DNA from: Topomyia yanbarensis
Taxonomy: Eukaryota; Arthropoda; Insecta; Diptera; Culicidae
Length of the DNA: 64,000 nucleotides
Direction of reading: 5' to 3'
Assembly (NCBI RefSeq): GCF_030247195.1
Contig: NC_080672.1
Location: 304,203,115-304,267,114 of the forward strand
Below, one piece after another: positions 22,580-34,617 of this stretch; the first letter of the stretch is position 1, and every line of letters starts with the position of its first letter. Under the pieces are notes generated by a model, which saw nothing but the letters and a program-made list of their open reading frames with translations, was not told the origin of the DNA and did not search any database. The translations under genes were made by a program, and so were the position numbers.

Positions 22580-24300
22580 CGAACGAGGTCAAGGATTTAA
22601 TCACTGTTCTACAGTGGAATTGCAGAAGCATTATCCCGAAAATAGATTCCTTTAAAATCTTACTAAAAAAACTTAAAATGCGATGCATTTGCACTATGCG
22701 AGACATGGCTTACTTCTGAAATAGACCCACACTTCACGATTTAAACATTGTTCGCTTGGGTCGCGAAGACTCCTACGGAGGAGTACTTTTGGGGATCAAA
22801 AAGTGCTATGCTTTCAATCGAATCGACCATCCCTCGACACTAGGCATTGAAGTAGTCGCTTGGCAAACCAGAATTGAAGGCAAAGATCTTTGCATTGCTT
22901 CTATCTACATCCCCCCTAGAGCTTCAGTTAGCCACCTACGGCTTTGCGATATTGCGGAACTCCTCCCCGCACCGAGGTTAGTTTCAGGTTACTTCAACTC
23001 CTACGATACGGCATGGGGTTGCCTTCATGACGATAATCGATCTACCCTACTCCATGAGCTTTACGACAACGTCAATATGACCATTTTGAATACGGGTGAA
23101 ATGACACGGATTCCTATCCCTCCAGCGCGTCCGAGCGCCTTAGACCTATCCCTCTGCTCGACATCGCTGCTTTTAGACTGCATGTGAAAGGTAGTCCCTG
23201 ATCTCCACGGCAGCGACCATCTGCCAATCGTAATTAATATTGCTAACGGTTCAGGGCCACCGAATACAATCAATGTTTCGTATGACCTCACACGGAATAT
23301 TGATTGGAAGAGCTACGCGTCCGCGATATCCGACAAAATCGAGTGCACTCAAGAGCTTCCTCCGGAGTAAGAGTACGGGTTCTTGGCTGGCTTGATCCTC
23401 GATACCGCGACTCCAGCTCAGACTAAACGCGTACCAGACGCGAATTCACGCGGGCGTCCTCCCACTCCATGGTGGGATAAAGAGTGCTCAGACGTGTACG
23501 CGGAGAAGGCCGCCGCGTATAAGACCTTCCGGGACGACGGGTTACCCGCTAGCTATCGACAATACGCGACGTTAGAAACGCGAATGAAGAGTTTGATGAA
23601 AGCCAAGAAACGTAGTTACTGGCGCCGATTCGTAGACGGACTAACGAGAGAAACATCGATGAGCACTCATTGGGACACGGTCCGGCGTTTGCGAAACCGA
23701 AACAGTTTTGCCAAGAAGGTTTGTCCGGATTCCGCCCTGGCACAGAAGATCTACCACGCCGCGTCCCCTCACGATAAAGCGTACGATACACCGTTTGCGA
23801 TGGTGGAGTTCTCACTAGCTCTCGTGTCATGTAACAATAAAGCCACAGGGCCAGACAGAATCAAATTTAACTTGTTAAAGAATCTGCCAGACTCTGCCAA
23901 GAGACGCTTGTTGAATTTATTTTATAATTTTCATAAGGGTAATATTGTCCCTCATGACTGGAGGCAAGGGAAGGTAATCGCCATTCAAAAAACCAGGAAA
24001 ACCAGCCTCCGACCACAACTCGTATCGACCGATTGCGATGCTGTCCTGAATCCGAAAGTTGTTCGAGAAAATGATCTTGTTTCGCCTCGACAATTGGGTT
24101 GAAGCAAATGGCTTACTGTCAGATACACAATTTGGCTTCCGCAAAAGCAAAGGGACGAACGATTGTCTTGCGTTGCTCTCAACCGAAATTCAAATGGCTT
24201 ATGCTAGCAAAGAGCAGATGGCATCAGTTTTCCTAGATATAAAGGGGGTTTTTGATTCACTGCAGAGCCACGGTGTGGGATGTGTCAAGATACTTGCAAA
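22580..24300 (+). pseudogene. non-LTR retrotransposon ORF2 (endonuclease and start of RT), decayed and 3'-truncated
   Basis: APE-type endonuclease: VLQWNCRSI at the start, TWLTSEID, YGGVLLGIKKCYAF, IASIYIPPRA, then SGYFNSYDTAWG (about 22985) where active enzymes have GDFN, and HGSDHLPIVI (about 23210). RT begins with KATGPDRIKFNLLKNLPDS (about 23840) and NIVPHDWRQGKVIAIQK, and continues out of frame as LFEKMILFRLDNWVEANGLL, FGFRKSKGTNDCLALLS and SVFLDIKGVFDS, ending abruptly at about 24290 before YADD. Stops at 22718 and 23368 and at least two frameshifts are present. Style resembles LOA/Lian-like mosquito elements; the RNase H remnant at 14530-17500 could belong to the same family (inference). 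Confidence 0.8.
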
Positions 24301-24899
24301 TGTGATTTTATGACCGTGACCGTCAATGTTCGGGATGGGCTCTGATTTAGGCGACTAATCGGTTTCGGTTTTGATTTGTTTGGGATATCGTTTTCAGTCC
24401 GGAGTGCTTCATCAAAATTAGGTTTGTTGAAATGAAGTGTGGCGAGGACAATAATTTGTCTCCCAAGTTTTTTAACCTTTTCAGTTATCGTCCAGCTCAA
24501 ATATGCAAGTATTTATGTATTCAAACAATATTCGGCGCACACACATGCACTAAACAGGAAAATCATTGAAATTTTGTGTTTATAGAAGCGTTTTCGTGGG
24601 ATTTTTATTTTTTTCTGTTCTAGGAGCTGTTTGGGGTTTTTGGTTTTAATGTTTAGTACTAACTAACCGATTTCGACAAATTTCTCTATCATTATTCCAG
24701 AGAGCGAGTAAAGGCGCTATAACCTTGGCTCATAAGTCAGGACAGGGCTAATAACCTCTGCCCGATCCCAGGAACGTCGGACCAAAGGAGTGACATTAAC
24801 CCTCTTAGTCAAGTCACTCCCAACGATTTATCAAACCCCTATCAAATTGAAACGGTTGTGTACGGTTGTCCACGTTTCTTCCTCTTCCTCCTCCGTTGA
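24301..24899. other. unassigned; possible 3' UTR debris of a retroelement at 24690-24850
   Basis: 24690-24850 is more GC-rich than its flanks (CTCATAAGTCAGGACAGGGC, CCCGATCCCAGGAACGTCGG) and looks like part of a dispersed element, but shows no coding capacity or termini. Confidence 0.35.
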
Positions 24900-26725
24900 T
24901 TAAATTCTTCATTAAATTTAACGATTTAACGTACAGTTTCCGCTCAAAACATGTAGGTTAAATCGAATTTTATGTTAAATCGAAATTAAAGAAATGTATG
25001 TTTTCGAACAGAATTATTGTTTTATTTATCGCTCGAAATATTTGTAAGGATATTACTGAATGAATCCACCTAACAGTGACATAGAACCCATATGTTCATA
25101 ACCAAATAAATAAATTCTCAGCAGCTGAGATCCCAGCCAGCATGTTTTTTTTGCTGAAATCTTAGTGACATTTGACAGCTGAGAGTCAGAAAATATTTCG
25201 CTGAAAATCTGTAAACAGATGTCATTTTGCTGAAATATCAGTTTGCAAATTTGCTGACAACACCGCTCTAGAGACCGCGTAGAATTTGATGGCTGAAGCC
25301 AAAAATTGATCCACTGCTCTCCGACGGCAAAAACGGTAGTCTTTTTTCATTTTTTGGATTTATTATCTAGATTTCTATTTAAACACGAAGATTTATTATG
25401 GTAAATAATATAACTCCTGGGGGCATAGTACCAAGAGTCTGTAACAAATTGATTTGTTTCATCTCAATTGGCGAATCAAAGCGCGATTGACTCACAGATG
25501 GCAAGTATGTAAAAATGATGATGAAAAATTTGACATCCGTCAAACTACGGGTTTTTGGTATTTACGAAACCTTCTCTAATATCTTCAACACGGAATCCAA
25601 AACGGCAAGAAAAACGTTAAGTAAGTTATAGAAATCTATCAAAGATATAACTGCAAAAATCTGACTTTACATAAAAAATTTTTGTTTTAATAACTGCTGA
25701 CATTGGTTATTTTACAGAAAAGAAAAAAAATATGTTGTTCACGCGTGTCTGAGCTATTTTGGTGCATTCGGAAATTTTACTACCTTTTTCAAAATTTCCT
25801 ATCCAGTGTTTCATAGATGAAAGCAGCTCTTGCACTTCTCCGGTAAGCACCGAAATTATATGTTTAGCTCATTTTACTTCGGCGGATATTATTGCAAGTA
25901 AGAAAAGCTGCGAAAACCGCATATCCTTCCTTTATTGGACGGATAGATTCTCCGACGTAATGCAGGACGTTCACAGTCGTAAAATGACAAAAATAACATA
26001 ACCTTTTGTAATTCAGAGTAGGTTTTGCAATACTTCAAAACTTCATGAACTATAATTTACCAAAATTTTACCGCAATAAAGTAAAAGGAATTTCCTACCA
26101 TCACTTTTATATTCCATATCAAAATAATTTGTAATTACCTGTAAGAATATCGTTTAGAAATAGACTTCCTTTATAAAAATTAACCCATCATCCTTCTTGT
26201 AATTGCAGGCCTGACAGACAGGTGTCTCACAACACGTTTTAGTTTTGCTTTGATTCTTCAATTAACAAAACTACCTTACTGTATTCGTTGTCTAACGACA
26301 AAACGACACATAGGGCTGCGCTGCAGTCAAAATGATCATGTTTGTTAATGGAGCTGTCAAAATACAAGCAAAATAAAATTTTTGTCATAAAAATCGTCAA
26401 TTTCTCTTTAAAAGTATCATTTGCGAACCAAATTCAATCGTTAAAGGGTTAGAAAAGTGTTTTTGTACCGAATGAAAAATTTTAATCGTAATTTAAAGAT
26501 ATTTGAAAAAAGTTATTTATTTACAAAAAATAAGACTGGCATTTAAAGAAAATCAACTTTCTTCCCCGTGCCTTCAGATTTCGTTGAGAAATAGTGCGTT
26601 TTTACTGCGTATCTATTGATTTTGTTCGCGAGTTGTATGGTGCATGTTAAAATCAAAATCATTTTCTTGGTTCATGTCATGAGAGACAGGCGGCGCATGG
26701 GTATTTAAAGTTTTGCGTTAGGCAG
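24900..26725. other. unassigned AT-rich region
   Basis: 24918-24990 contains repeated TTAAATCGA motifs similar to those at 28676-28770. 25120-25260 repeats GCTGAAAT/CAGCTGAGA-like words in both orientations. No gene. Confidence 0.4.
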
Positions 26726-26731
26726 ACTATA

Positions 26732-26928
26732 CTAGAAAAACTCTAGAAAGAGAACTGCGGAGACTCCATTTTGGGTCGATTGGATTCGCGTTTAGCTGTC
26801 AAAAAACGAATCCAATCGAACATTGCCTATCCTTATAACATTGGACGTGTTGCCATACAATGCCGGGGCATACGTTGCCAAAAATGCTGTTTTTTTCTAC
26901 GCAGTTCTCTTACTATGAGTTTTTCTAG
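26732..26928. mobile_element. MITE, 197 bp, 6-bp flanking repeat ACTATA
   Basis: Ends CTAGAAAAACTCTAGAAAGA and GAGTTTTTCTAG are inverted (about 30 bp, continuing through GAGAACTGCG / CGCAGTTCTC). ACTATA flanks it at 26726-26731 and 26929-26934. The interior contains a second inverted repeat, GATTGGATTCG / CGAATCCAATC. Confidence 0.8.
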
Positions 26929-26934
26929 ACTATA

Positions 26935-28037
26935 CCAGTTATAAATTTGACACCCTAGCGGACGATAGCTGAACTAGAATATAGAAAGCTCGATTATGGC
27001 AACTCTTACACAAAAACGCCTACTTGTCTGCGTAAAATTATTCTCACTTACGCTAATCGCCGGAAAAGTGGAACAAATGTAAGTCCGAACAAGTGGAAAA
27101 TGATCAAAAGGGAACAAAAGGGATTTATTCAAAAGCCAATCAGAACAAATTACGCGCGAACACACGATACCGCCGCAAGGTACGCATGAACAGATTTCCG
27201 ATAAGCTCGTCACTTTGGTGGAGACCGTTCTGGAGATTAGTTGCGTTTGATTAAAAATTTAAAGTTCGCGTTGCACGTGTAGAGTTTGAGGCGAAAGTAC
27301 TGTGTGCCTATAATTTGAAATTTAAAAGGTTCCTAATAGTTTTTTCAACTAATTTTAGATTCTATGTGCGAAAACCGTTTAATTGGTTTAGTGAATTGTG
27401 TGAACTAAGCTTTATGCTAATCAGGTAAGCCATTTGCGAATAAAATTGAGTGCGTTAGTAATGTGAATGCGCGTTGAACAGGTGACGCTACCCATTCAAC
27501 GTGGGTGCTAGTTCTGGGTGAAGAACGCAACATCGTGGTCGAATCGCTAGTTGATAAGCCGTTGTATCTCCACCAAAACCTACACGGGGACACATCTACC
27601 CCAAGGACTCGGCCGTCGTCATTTCTGGTCTACGGTGCGGCCTCCTAGCCTGATCGACCCGACAACAGCGAACTACTAGGTTAGAGTAAGATCGGGAATA
27701 CCTAACCCGCCCGAGATACGAGTCTTTGGCCGGACACCATCTGGTACAGTGATCCTTCTTAGGAAGGTGGCGCTTAAATCACTGTAACTTGGTAACCGTG
27801 TTACTTCAATTTCGGTAGTAAAGTCGCGAGGTTATGCGTTCAGTTGAAAGGAAGAAAGAAGACGGTTACAAGTCTTTGAACATCTTGAATCGCACGAAAA
27901 TGCCAGTACAATTTTTTTTGAAACCCCTATCTCTTCTTTTGTTGGGTACGCAGTAATATATACAGAATCTAATCACAATTCGTGTCTGACTAACATCGTT
28001 TATGTGTCCTTCCTCTATCTTCATTAAGTCATGACCG
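26935..28037. other. unassigned, GC-rich block at 27480-27850
   Basis: 27480-27850 stands out in composition and may be a leader or untranslated part of a retroelement, but I find no terminal repeats or domain. The remainder is AT-rich without features. Confidence 0.35.
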
Positions 28038-28109
28038 GCTCCTGGTAAGCTCGCAATGTTTGTTTAACAATACTGATAAATAAACACCGTGAGTTTACCA
28101 GGAGTCGTA
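28038..28109. repeat. short hairpin
   Basis: CTCCTGGTAAGCTC and GAGTTTACCAGGAG face each other across about 44 bases. Confidence 0.6.
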
Positions 28110-28675
28110 CATTGAAGGATGACTTGTGTCTTTCGTCGTTATCGTCCGGTGATTTTCTATGCAATTCCAGGAGGTGTCGATCCACTACGAGTTTTTTTTC
28201 TGCAAAGCTCGAGTTGGATGCGTTCACCACTCAACCATCGAGAAACTTTCATGATCTTATTACAAATTCCCAATAGTTTCGTAGTTACCGCTATAGCCCC
28301 AATACCTATTAGTGGGACTCACCGAGCGTCAATGTCTCGTCACCGCCTTATTTCTTCGATTAGTCATATCTTTCCAGTTATCTTTTTTTTTTATCTTACA
28401 CGAAAATACTTATAAAATTATTATCAGAAATTAACTTGTACCACGAAAATTATTCGTTTATTCACCATGTTGTGCGTACCAAAAATAAACATAAGAAAGT
28501 CTTTGGATCTTGAACATAATCTAGCTAAATAACGAAGATAAATGATGTTGCTTTAAGCATTAGAAACAATACACATATTCTCTCACTGAAGCGGATCATA
28601 CTATATATTAGTATTGATTCTTAACATTTCGCTTTAGTCACATTGATAAAGAAAAAATTAAAAAAATTTAACATG
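28110..28675. other. no recognised feature
   Basis: Open frame of 98 codons at 28119-28415 has no recognisable features. Confidence 0.4.
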
Positions 28676-28770
28676 TATGTTAAATCGAGGTAAAAATTAT
28701 GTTAAATCGAAGTACGTTAAATCGAGGGTATGTATGTAGGGTGAGTATGTTAAATCGAGGTATACCTGTA
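28676..28770. repeat. TTAAATCGAGG cluster, possible pogo-like element end
   Basis: TGTTAAATCGAGGT-type words recur four times and the block ends GAGGTATACCTG|TA, the complement of a CAGGTATACCTCG end next to TA, as in pogo/Tigger termini. The opposite terminus was not located with confidence. Confidence 0.5.
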
Positions 28771-30249
28771 GTTTGATTGCCGTATAATTTTAAATTATCT
28801 TCATTTTGTACGCTGCGCAGTTGGCCTGGCCGCTTTAATGCTTGTGTCATATTGCATATGTGCCACAAACGTTAATAATGACAAGAAAAAGTGTGGGCGA
28901 ACGTCTGCAATTTTCCAGGATCCCTACATGTATTGGTTGTGTATGTGTAGACTAGACTAGACTAGAAAATTGTTCATTAATATTCACGAAAGAAAAGATA
29001 ACAATCCCAGGAGCGAATGTCATGATAACATTTATCACACTTTGAAGCTTTTTTTATTATTGTATTATTTCGAAGATTTAGGAATAAAACATTTATTTCT
29101 AGATATATTTTTCATAAAAAAATGTTAAAATTCATTTTCTCGAGTATTTTTTTAAAATGTCATGTAGCGCCATCTACATAAGTTATAAAGTATAAATGTC
29201 TTCAGTACATATGTTAATAATATCAAACAAATAACTTTTCCGAAGAAAGTTTTTTGATAGAACACCTCTGTTAAAAGATAGAACTGATCTAGATCAGTTT
29301 CTACTTATCTAGATCAAAACCAAAGTTGTTAAAATAATTATTATTACCATCTAAGATACTTTGCTAAAGACACTAATCCTCCAGGATATATACCCAAGGC
29401 GCTAGAGGTTTTGAGCGTCGAAAGTAGCATTCTGCTCCACCGTACGACGTCTGAATTTGATAAAAACATGAATAAAATTGAGTTTGTTTATTATTTTTCT
29501 TTCATCTCATACATTTCACATTTGATTAAACATCCTTGAAACATTTTTGAAATCGTAAATTGAAAATCTAAACATTAAAAATAAGGTTCCATTTTTGGTA
29601 CGCTTTCGGTTTTGGCAACTGAAAAAAATAGAATTGTTGCCAAAAACGGACTCCCTACTGTAGTTCCAAATATTGTAAATACAAGAATAAATAATCAGTA
29701 TTCAATTTAAAACAAAGATTATGGTTATTCAGATAAATAGAATAGTATTCGGCCTAATTACTCATTCAGCTAAACTGCGTTCGGCCAATCAGTACTCGGC
29801 CAATCGACATTCGGCTAAAAGGCATCATTTCATCATATTTGTTACATATGAAATAAAATGGGAAATAATCGAACTTTTTTGATACGATCGTAATACAAGG
29901 GGCGGCAAATAAACTTTCTGCCCCGAGTGGCAAAAAACCTCGCGCCGTCACTGATGAGGTCCCTATCAATAATGTGAAATTGTGAAATAATCTTATTTTA
30001 TTGTTTTTGTAGAGTTATCATATAAAATATCCATACCAATGTAACGTGAGAGACTAAAGCCCCGACCGCATAAGTAACCTGTTCAATAAGCAGAATATCA
30101 TTCACCCCATCGAATTAAAATGTTGGATAATATGCTTTTGTAATCCCAATATATTAGAATATACTCAACGAAGACAATAAGCACATAAGCATATTTTTCT
30201 ATTTGTTCATCCACAATGATAAAACATAATTCTACTGATCATTACAAAT
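28771..30249. other. unassigned region
   Basis: Mostly AT-rich. 29165-29176 reads TAGCGCCATCTA, the complement of the CTCF-like word repeated at 40.0-40.65 kb. The flanking words (CCGAAGAAAG, AAGGCGCTAGAG) suggest a diverged unit of the same family. No gene. Confidence 0.4.
29748..29823. repeat. degenerate 15-bp minisatellite (TTCGGCCAATCAGTA-like)
   Basis: Words ATTCGGCCTAATTACTC, GTTCGGCCAATCAGTA, CTCGGCCAATCGACA and TTCGGCTAAAAGGCA follow each other with a period of about 15. Confidence 0.7.
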
Positions 30250-32469
30250 ACTTTTCTACTTCATAGAAAACATTGCGCTTCACCCACCACCGACACCAAC
30301 CAGGCAGCACTGCCGCGCACATGGCGCGCGGTTTCGAGAGAGTGCAATGAGTGACACGACGAAATAACGGCGCACCACCCGGTTTGGCGCGTGAGCGAGT
30401 GCCGGTCGGTCGCATCAGTTTTCCCAACCATGTGCTGGCCGGCCGTTATTTCCACTGCCTCCGCTGCTGATGCTAGATTTTTTTTTCATTTTCGCCATTC
30501 CTCATACACATTCGTTGGCTTCTGTGTAGTTAGAACTGGCTGGAGCGAGTGCGGGGCGCGCTTCTTCTGCCGAAAATTGCCTCGCACCATCCGAGAACCA
30601 ATTCGTATATTTATCCCAAAGAGCATACATATATTGTATGCGTACGGTTGGACGGACAGCCGCATGCCGCCGCCGGAGAACATCAGAGGCAGAAGAAGCG
30701 CTTCGACGGCGAAACTGACTATGGCAAGGGGCGCCCGGATTGGACTTGAGTCGCTCACGGTGTACGTACCATCTCGGAAGGAGGAGGTTAGCTGATGGTG
30801 GTAGCACACAGTCAGTCAGTCAGGCAGGCAGCCAGTCAGCCGACCGTTCGGTTAGTTTAGATTCGTCCGCCAAAGTGATCGCAAGTGAAAACGCAGTTTT
30901 CCACAATCGCGACGACGAGCCGGTTTTTGTTCTCAGTCCACTGTGTACAGAGATAGGGAAAATTGTCTTTGAGATTGGGTGAGAGATTTGTCTGTGCATG
31001 AGTTTATCTTATTTTTGGGAGATTTCCCACGACGAGATATTCGGGGTGCTCGATTTCGCGACATTGTGTGCCCCACGAAGAGTTGGCCTCAGTCGACAGT
31101 GAACCACGTCTAGTGTGAGAAGTTTGCCTAGAAGTACCGTAGTAATTTTTCTTGCGAGCAGCGAGCGTTCTAACCGAGCGACCGATCATCATCGATCAAG
31201 AAGGAAAATCTTGACCGGCGGGTGGAAAAGTGTGCCCAAGCGCGCGCGGTCGAAAGTTTCGCACGCGAAGGTGTGTAGCTAGTATTCTTTCTATTGGTAG
31301 AGGATTGTCGTGAGCCGCGGTGTGTTGTACGTGATCGCAGTTTTTGTGGTCCAACGCCCACCAAAACTTTTGTCGACCTACGGTGCGCCGAGCGTTCTGC
31401 TATCGACTCCCCCACTTGCCCATACTGCATTGGGGGGTTTTGCGATGGAAACCGACGACCAATTTCGTCATTATATAAGTTTTTATGACACAGTACTCAA
31501 CCGTTTTTGAACAGCCTCGACGACACGGCTGAACGGGCAGCAAAAATAAAAAAAAAACTTCCAACAATTTGTCCAAATCGCAGCACCAGTCGCCGCAGGG
31601 AGGAAGGAAAACAATAACCAGATGTGTGAAATTGTGGCCAACTGGACGGGCTAGAGTGGAGCTTGTGCAAAAGTGAAAATTTTACCGTATCAAAAATCTC
31701 CGAAATAAAATCAGTCATTTCGAAAAAGTGCTTCTCGGGAGTGAAAAGATAATTTTGTACCCCAAATTGCCAGGAAAAGTGCCGTTGGTGACGGCAGCGG
31801 CAAGGAAAAGTCACCCGAAAGTAACCGTGAAATGAGTCAGCCAGTCAGTTAGTTAGTCAGTCAGTCAGTCAGCAGCAAAGCAAAAGTGAGTGAGTGAGTG
31901 AGGGCTGGCTGTCTCCGAGACAGTTTTTCCCTATGAAAGAGTACACAAATTATAAATCTTCTTGCAAGTCTTGAATAATCGTAAGTCGGACACGACGGCG
32001 GCACGGCTTCGAGCAGGCAATCTCTATCGGGATCAGACACATTTCGAGTTGCGTCGCGGAAAAGCCTGGGCCATAAGCGGCAAGTGGCTAGTGGCAAGCG
32101 GCAGCAGCAGTGGCTGATTGTAGCGGTTGGTAGTAGTGGTAGCGAAGAAAAATAAATCGGGGATACCCATCGTCATCGACGTCATTAGAAGAATCATCGC
32201 GCGGATGTGGTGCCAGCGGTTGTGCTGGTGGAGAAGAATCAGAATCAGTTTGGCACTGTGCAAAACCGTGCAACCTACCGACTAGACAGTGAGTGTGCGT
32301 GTGTATGTGTAGGCGCAGGGAAAACTGACAACGTGTGGAAAACTTGATCCGACGGCCGATTCACCCGATGGAGAAGGCGGCTTCGTACACGGCTTAGGAC
32401 GTGCCGGGCATGCTGTCCGATATGACGGTTGAAGCATAAATCATATTTCGCGAGGAGATTTGATTGCAA
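30250..32469 (+). other. GC-rich island, probable promoter and 5' UTR exon of a host gene, ending in a splice donor
   Basis: About 2.2 kb of sustained high GC in an AT-rich window, with CAG/TCAG runs (30810-30840, 31830-31875), no transposon motif and no stable long frame. It ends GATTGCAA|GTAAGAAT at 32469/32470, a good donor on the plus strand. CAGTCAGTC at 30809-30817 fits an arthropod initiator (TCAGT). Several short upstream frames exist, including ATG...TAA at 32410-32439. The pattern is that of a long leader exon of a regulatory or signalling gene whose coding exons lie downstream outside the window. Gene identity unknown. Confidence 0.45.
32410..32439 (+). other. upstream mini-ORF in the candidate leader
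   Basis: Nine codons (MLSDMTVEA) and a stop, 30 bases before the putative donor. It could modulate translation if this exon is real; equally may be chance. Confidence 0.25.
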
Positions 32470-32475
32470 GTAAGA
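32470..32475 (+). promoter_or_regulatory. candidate splice donor
   Basis: CAA|GTAAGAAT at the downstream edge of the GC-rich island, where composition falls sharply. Confidence 0.45.
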
Positions 32476-32726
32476 ATCTATTTACGAGTCAGATGATTGT
32501 AGAACCAATCAACTGCCACCTTTAACCAGATCATTCTCTTTGCAATTAATTAATAAGAAAATGTGGACTTTGTCTATTGGAAAAGTAGTACTTCAGTTTG
32601 ATTGTATCTACTTTTCGTTAACAAGTCTTGTGTTTGTATCGGTCTCTACTCTTATTAGAATGTGGGAGGATCGACTTGTCCTTCAGACAGATACTTAACC
32701 CAAAATTAAAACACTACTTTCAGTTA

Positions 32727-33395
32727 TAGAAGTTTCGTTTCGACTTCGTCTCATCAGAATCCGATACTAACTTAGTGCCAGGACGAAGCTAGCGTCGGAT
32801 TGACGTTAACTCGAAAAGCGGGGTCCTGAGCAAACTCCTAGTCAAGCGTGATGCTCCACATGAAAAGAAATTCTGTTAAGCTGAGCTTGAGCTTGAGCTT
32901 GTGCGACCACCCCTGGCTGCCACTCCGTTATCGATCTGGACTAGCTGAAGTTGCACAGGGAATAAGTAGATAGTTATGCTTGGGAGAAGCGAAACTTCTT
33001 TCAATGTGCAACTCCTGGTAATTCTGAAGTGTTTATTGATCAATACCGGCGCTGCATTTTGTATACTACTGCGCACTCCACAAGTATGACGGGAGGGGAA
33101 TATTTGTTAGTAAGTATAGAAGTTGAATTCTACTTCTTCTTTACCGACGCCAGAGAGGCGACTTCACTATCTGGACTAGATATCGATTCATCAACTCATG
33201 GATCGGGAACCAACGGCTTTACTTCCCTTCCGAAGGAAGACGTGACCACAGATTTTTTCACCTCAGAAAAATCTCAACGACCTCGGCTGGAATTGAACCC
33301 ATACCAATTGGAATGAATGGCGGTCATGCTTACCACTCAACTCCCGGCGCCATTAGGAATTATGTTAAGCTGATGAGAACTAGAAGTCGAAACGC
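32727..33395. mobile_element. palindromic element family C, copy split by a SINE
   Basis: Left end TTTCGTTTCGACTTCGTCTC and right end AGAAGTCGAAACGCAAAT match the ends of the complete copy at 11911-12097. The 467-bp SINE at 32885-33351 interrupts it. Confidence 0.7.
32885..33351 (-). mobile_element. tRNA-derived SINE
   Basis: On the minus strand it starts GGCGCCGGGAGTTGAGTGGT, giving an A-box-like TGAGTGGTAAGC (33328-33339) and a B box GGTTCAATTCC (33289-33299), the internal RNA polymerase III promoter of tRNA-derived SINEs. A tRNA-unrelated body follows, and the 3' end is a short CAAGCT tandem (about 32885-32905). Imperfect flanking repeats, 16 of 18 matching, lie at 32867-32884 and 33356-33373 (AATTCTGTTAAGCTGA-like). 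The mosquito SINE Feilai is a possible relative; not verified. Confidence 0.8.
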
Positions 33396-34104
33396 AAATA
33401 TAGCTGTTAGTTTTGTGCACGCGCAAATGTGATATATTAATTTTGCTCACATGCAAAGTACAGGTCACGGATGATACCCCGCAAGTACAGAAGTTCTGAT
33501 TGCTGATGAGATCATAGCGGGATCGGAACATGGCTAGTAAACCAATGTGTTGTACTTTTCATCATTGTTTCCCATGAAGTAAATTTGAATTAATACCTTT
33601 TTATGCAAGAAGGACGTGGATTTGCGTTTCTATTTCATCAGTATCTGGAGAACCGACTTGGTCAACAATCTAATAATTTGTCTTTGGGAAACAACATCTG
33701 TGGTTAGCTATTTGCTTGTAAACACAATTTGCGTTCCAATTTGAATTTAGTGTCTTTAATATGTTGCTTCAAAGTCTCTCTGATCTGTTCGGGATCTGGG
33801 AATCCTTTAGCAAAGATTATTGAGCTCATTCTGGTTCTAGTGTGAGCCGGACAGTCATAGTGTGTATCTGGATGATTCCGTTTCATTTGCGAATTTCCTG
33901 AAGATACTATCTTGACCCTTTCCTTACTTGCCCAAATGAAAAATTCCTTAGTCTTTCTTCTTGAGTACTTAAAAGCTGTCTTGATTTAGATTGAGGTGGT
34001 AAGGTATCAAAGTGTTTGCCCTTCATGCCCCCAGTTATCTAGGAGTTGCTAAAGGTTTCTAAATCCAAATCCAAAGCATGAATCAGGACCTATGAAACGA
34101 GGTG
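33396..34104. other. no recognised feature
   Basis: Contains a partial family C end at about 33620 (TTTGCGTTTCTATTTCATCA). Otherwise nothing. Confidence 0.45.
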
Positions 34105-34288
34105 AGGTTCTTTACGGACACAGTTAACCTCACTTTTATTGACGGTTCACTTCACTTGTACTGTTTACATGGACCTAGAAAAATTCTTTGCGAATAGCTT
34201 CGAGCGAATCTAGTCGCCCCCAAAATTCCAGTCCACGTCAACGTGAACTGTCAATAAAAATGAGGTTAACTGTGTCCGTAAAGAACCT
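34105..34288. mobile_element. MITE, 184 bp
   Basis: AGGTTCTTTACGGACACAGT (continuing TAACCTCA...ATTGAC.GTTCAC) at the left end and its complement at the right end, about 45 bp arms with few mismatches. Flanking duplication not clear. Confidence 0.8.
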
Positions 34289-34319
34289 AAGTGAAAGAAA
34301 AAGATTGGTGATGACCAGT

Positions 34320-34615
34320 TTATTTAAAAAAATATTTAATATTTAAATAAGAATTTTGGAAGTTTATTATCTGATCATTACATTGAGAACTTAATGTTTT
34401 AAACACCGTTGGGACTTTTGGTAAATCGTGGGAATGGGATTTTTTTAACTGATCTCGTAGTGAGGAGCTTATAGTCATGTCAATATCAAATAAAATACCT
34501 GCATGGAAACATCCACATAGAAACTGATGCAAAAGGCATTTTCCGTTGTGCTCTAGCAGCCCAGGATCAGTTTTTATGAGTATTTGATTTTCTTTTGTGG
34601 TATCAATTATTTGAA
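34320..34615 (-). CDS. unrecognised minus-strand reading frame, candidate terminal exon interrupted by the mariner insertion
   Basis: Minus strand stays open for about 100 codons up to the mariner end at 34616, and ends TAA at 34320-34322 with an overlapping AATAAA (34319-34324). Residues include HQFLCGCFHAGILFDIDMT; I do not recognise a family. Across the mariner, the minus strand reads a pyrimidine-rich tract and CATAG|TGGC, an acceptor-like site, then TA (the target duplication), so the frame would begin a few bases before the insertion. It could be the last exon of a host gene or part of an older element. Confidence 0.35.
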
Positions 34616-34617
34616 TA

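Noticed and set aside
27480..27850. LTR or tRNA-primed leader
   Set aside because: TGGTCGAATCG looked like a primer-binding site, but no paired LTRs or gag/pol could be found.
30391..30809. 134-codon plus and 107-codon minus frames as coding genes
   Set aside because: Overlapping frames on both strands in a GC-rich island, no recognisable domain; more like promoter or leader.
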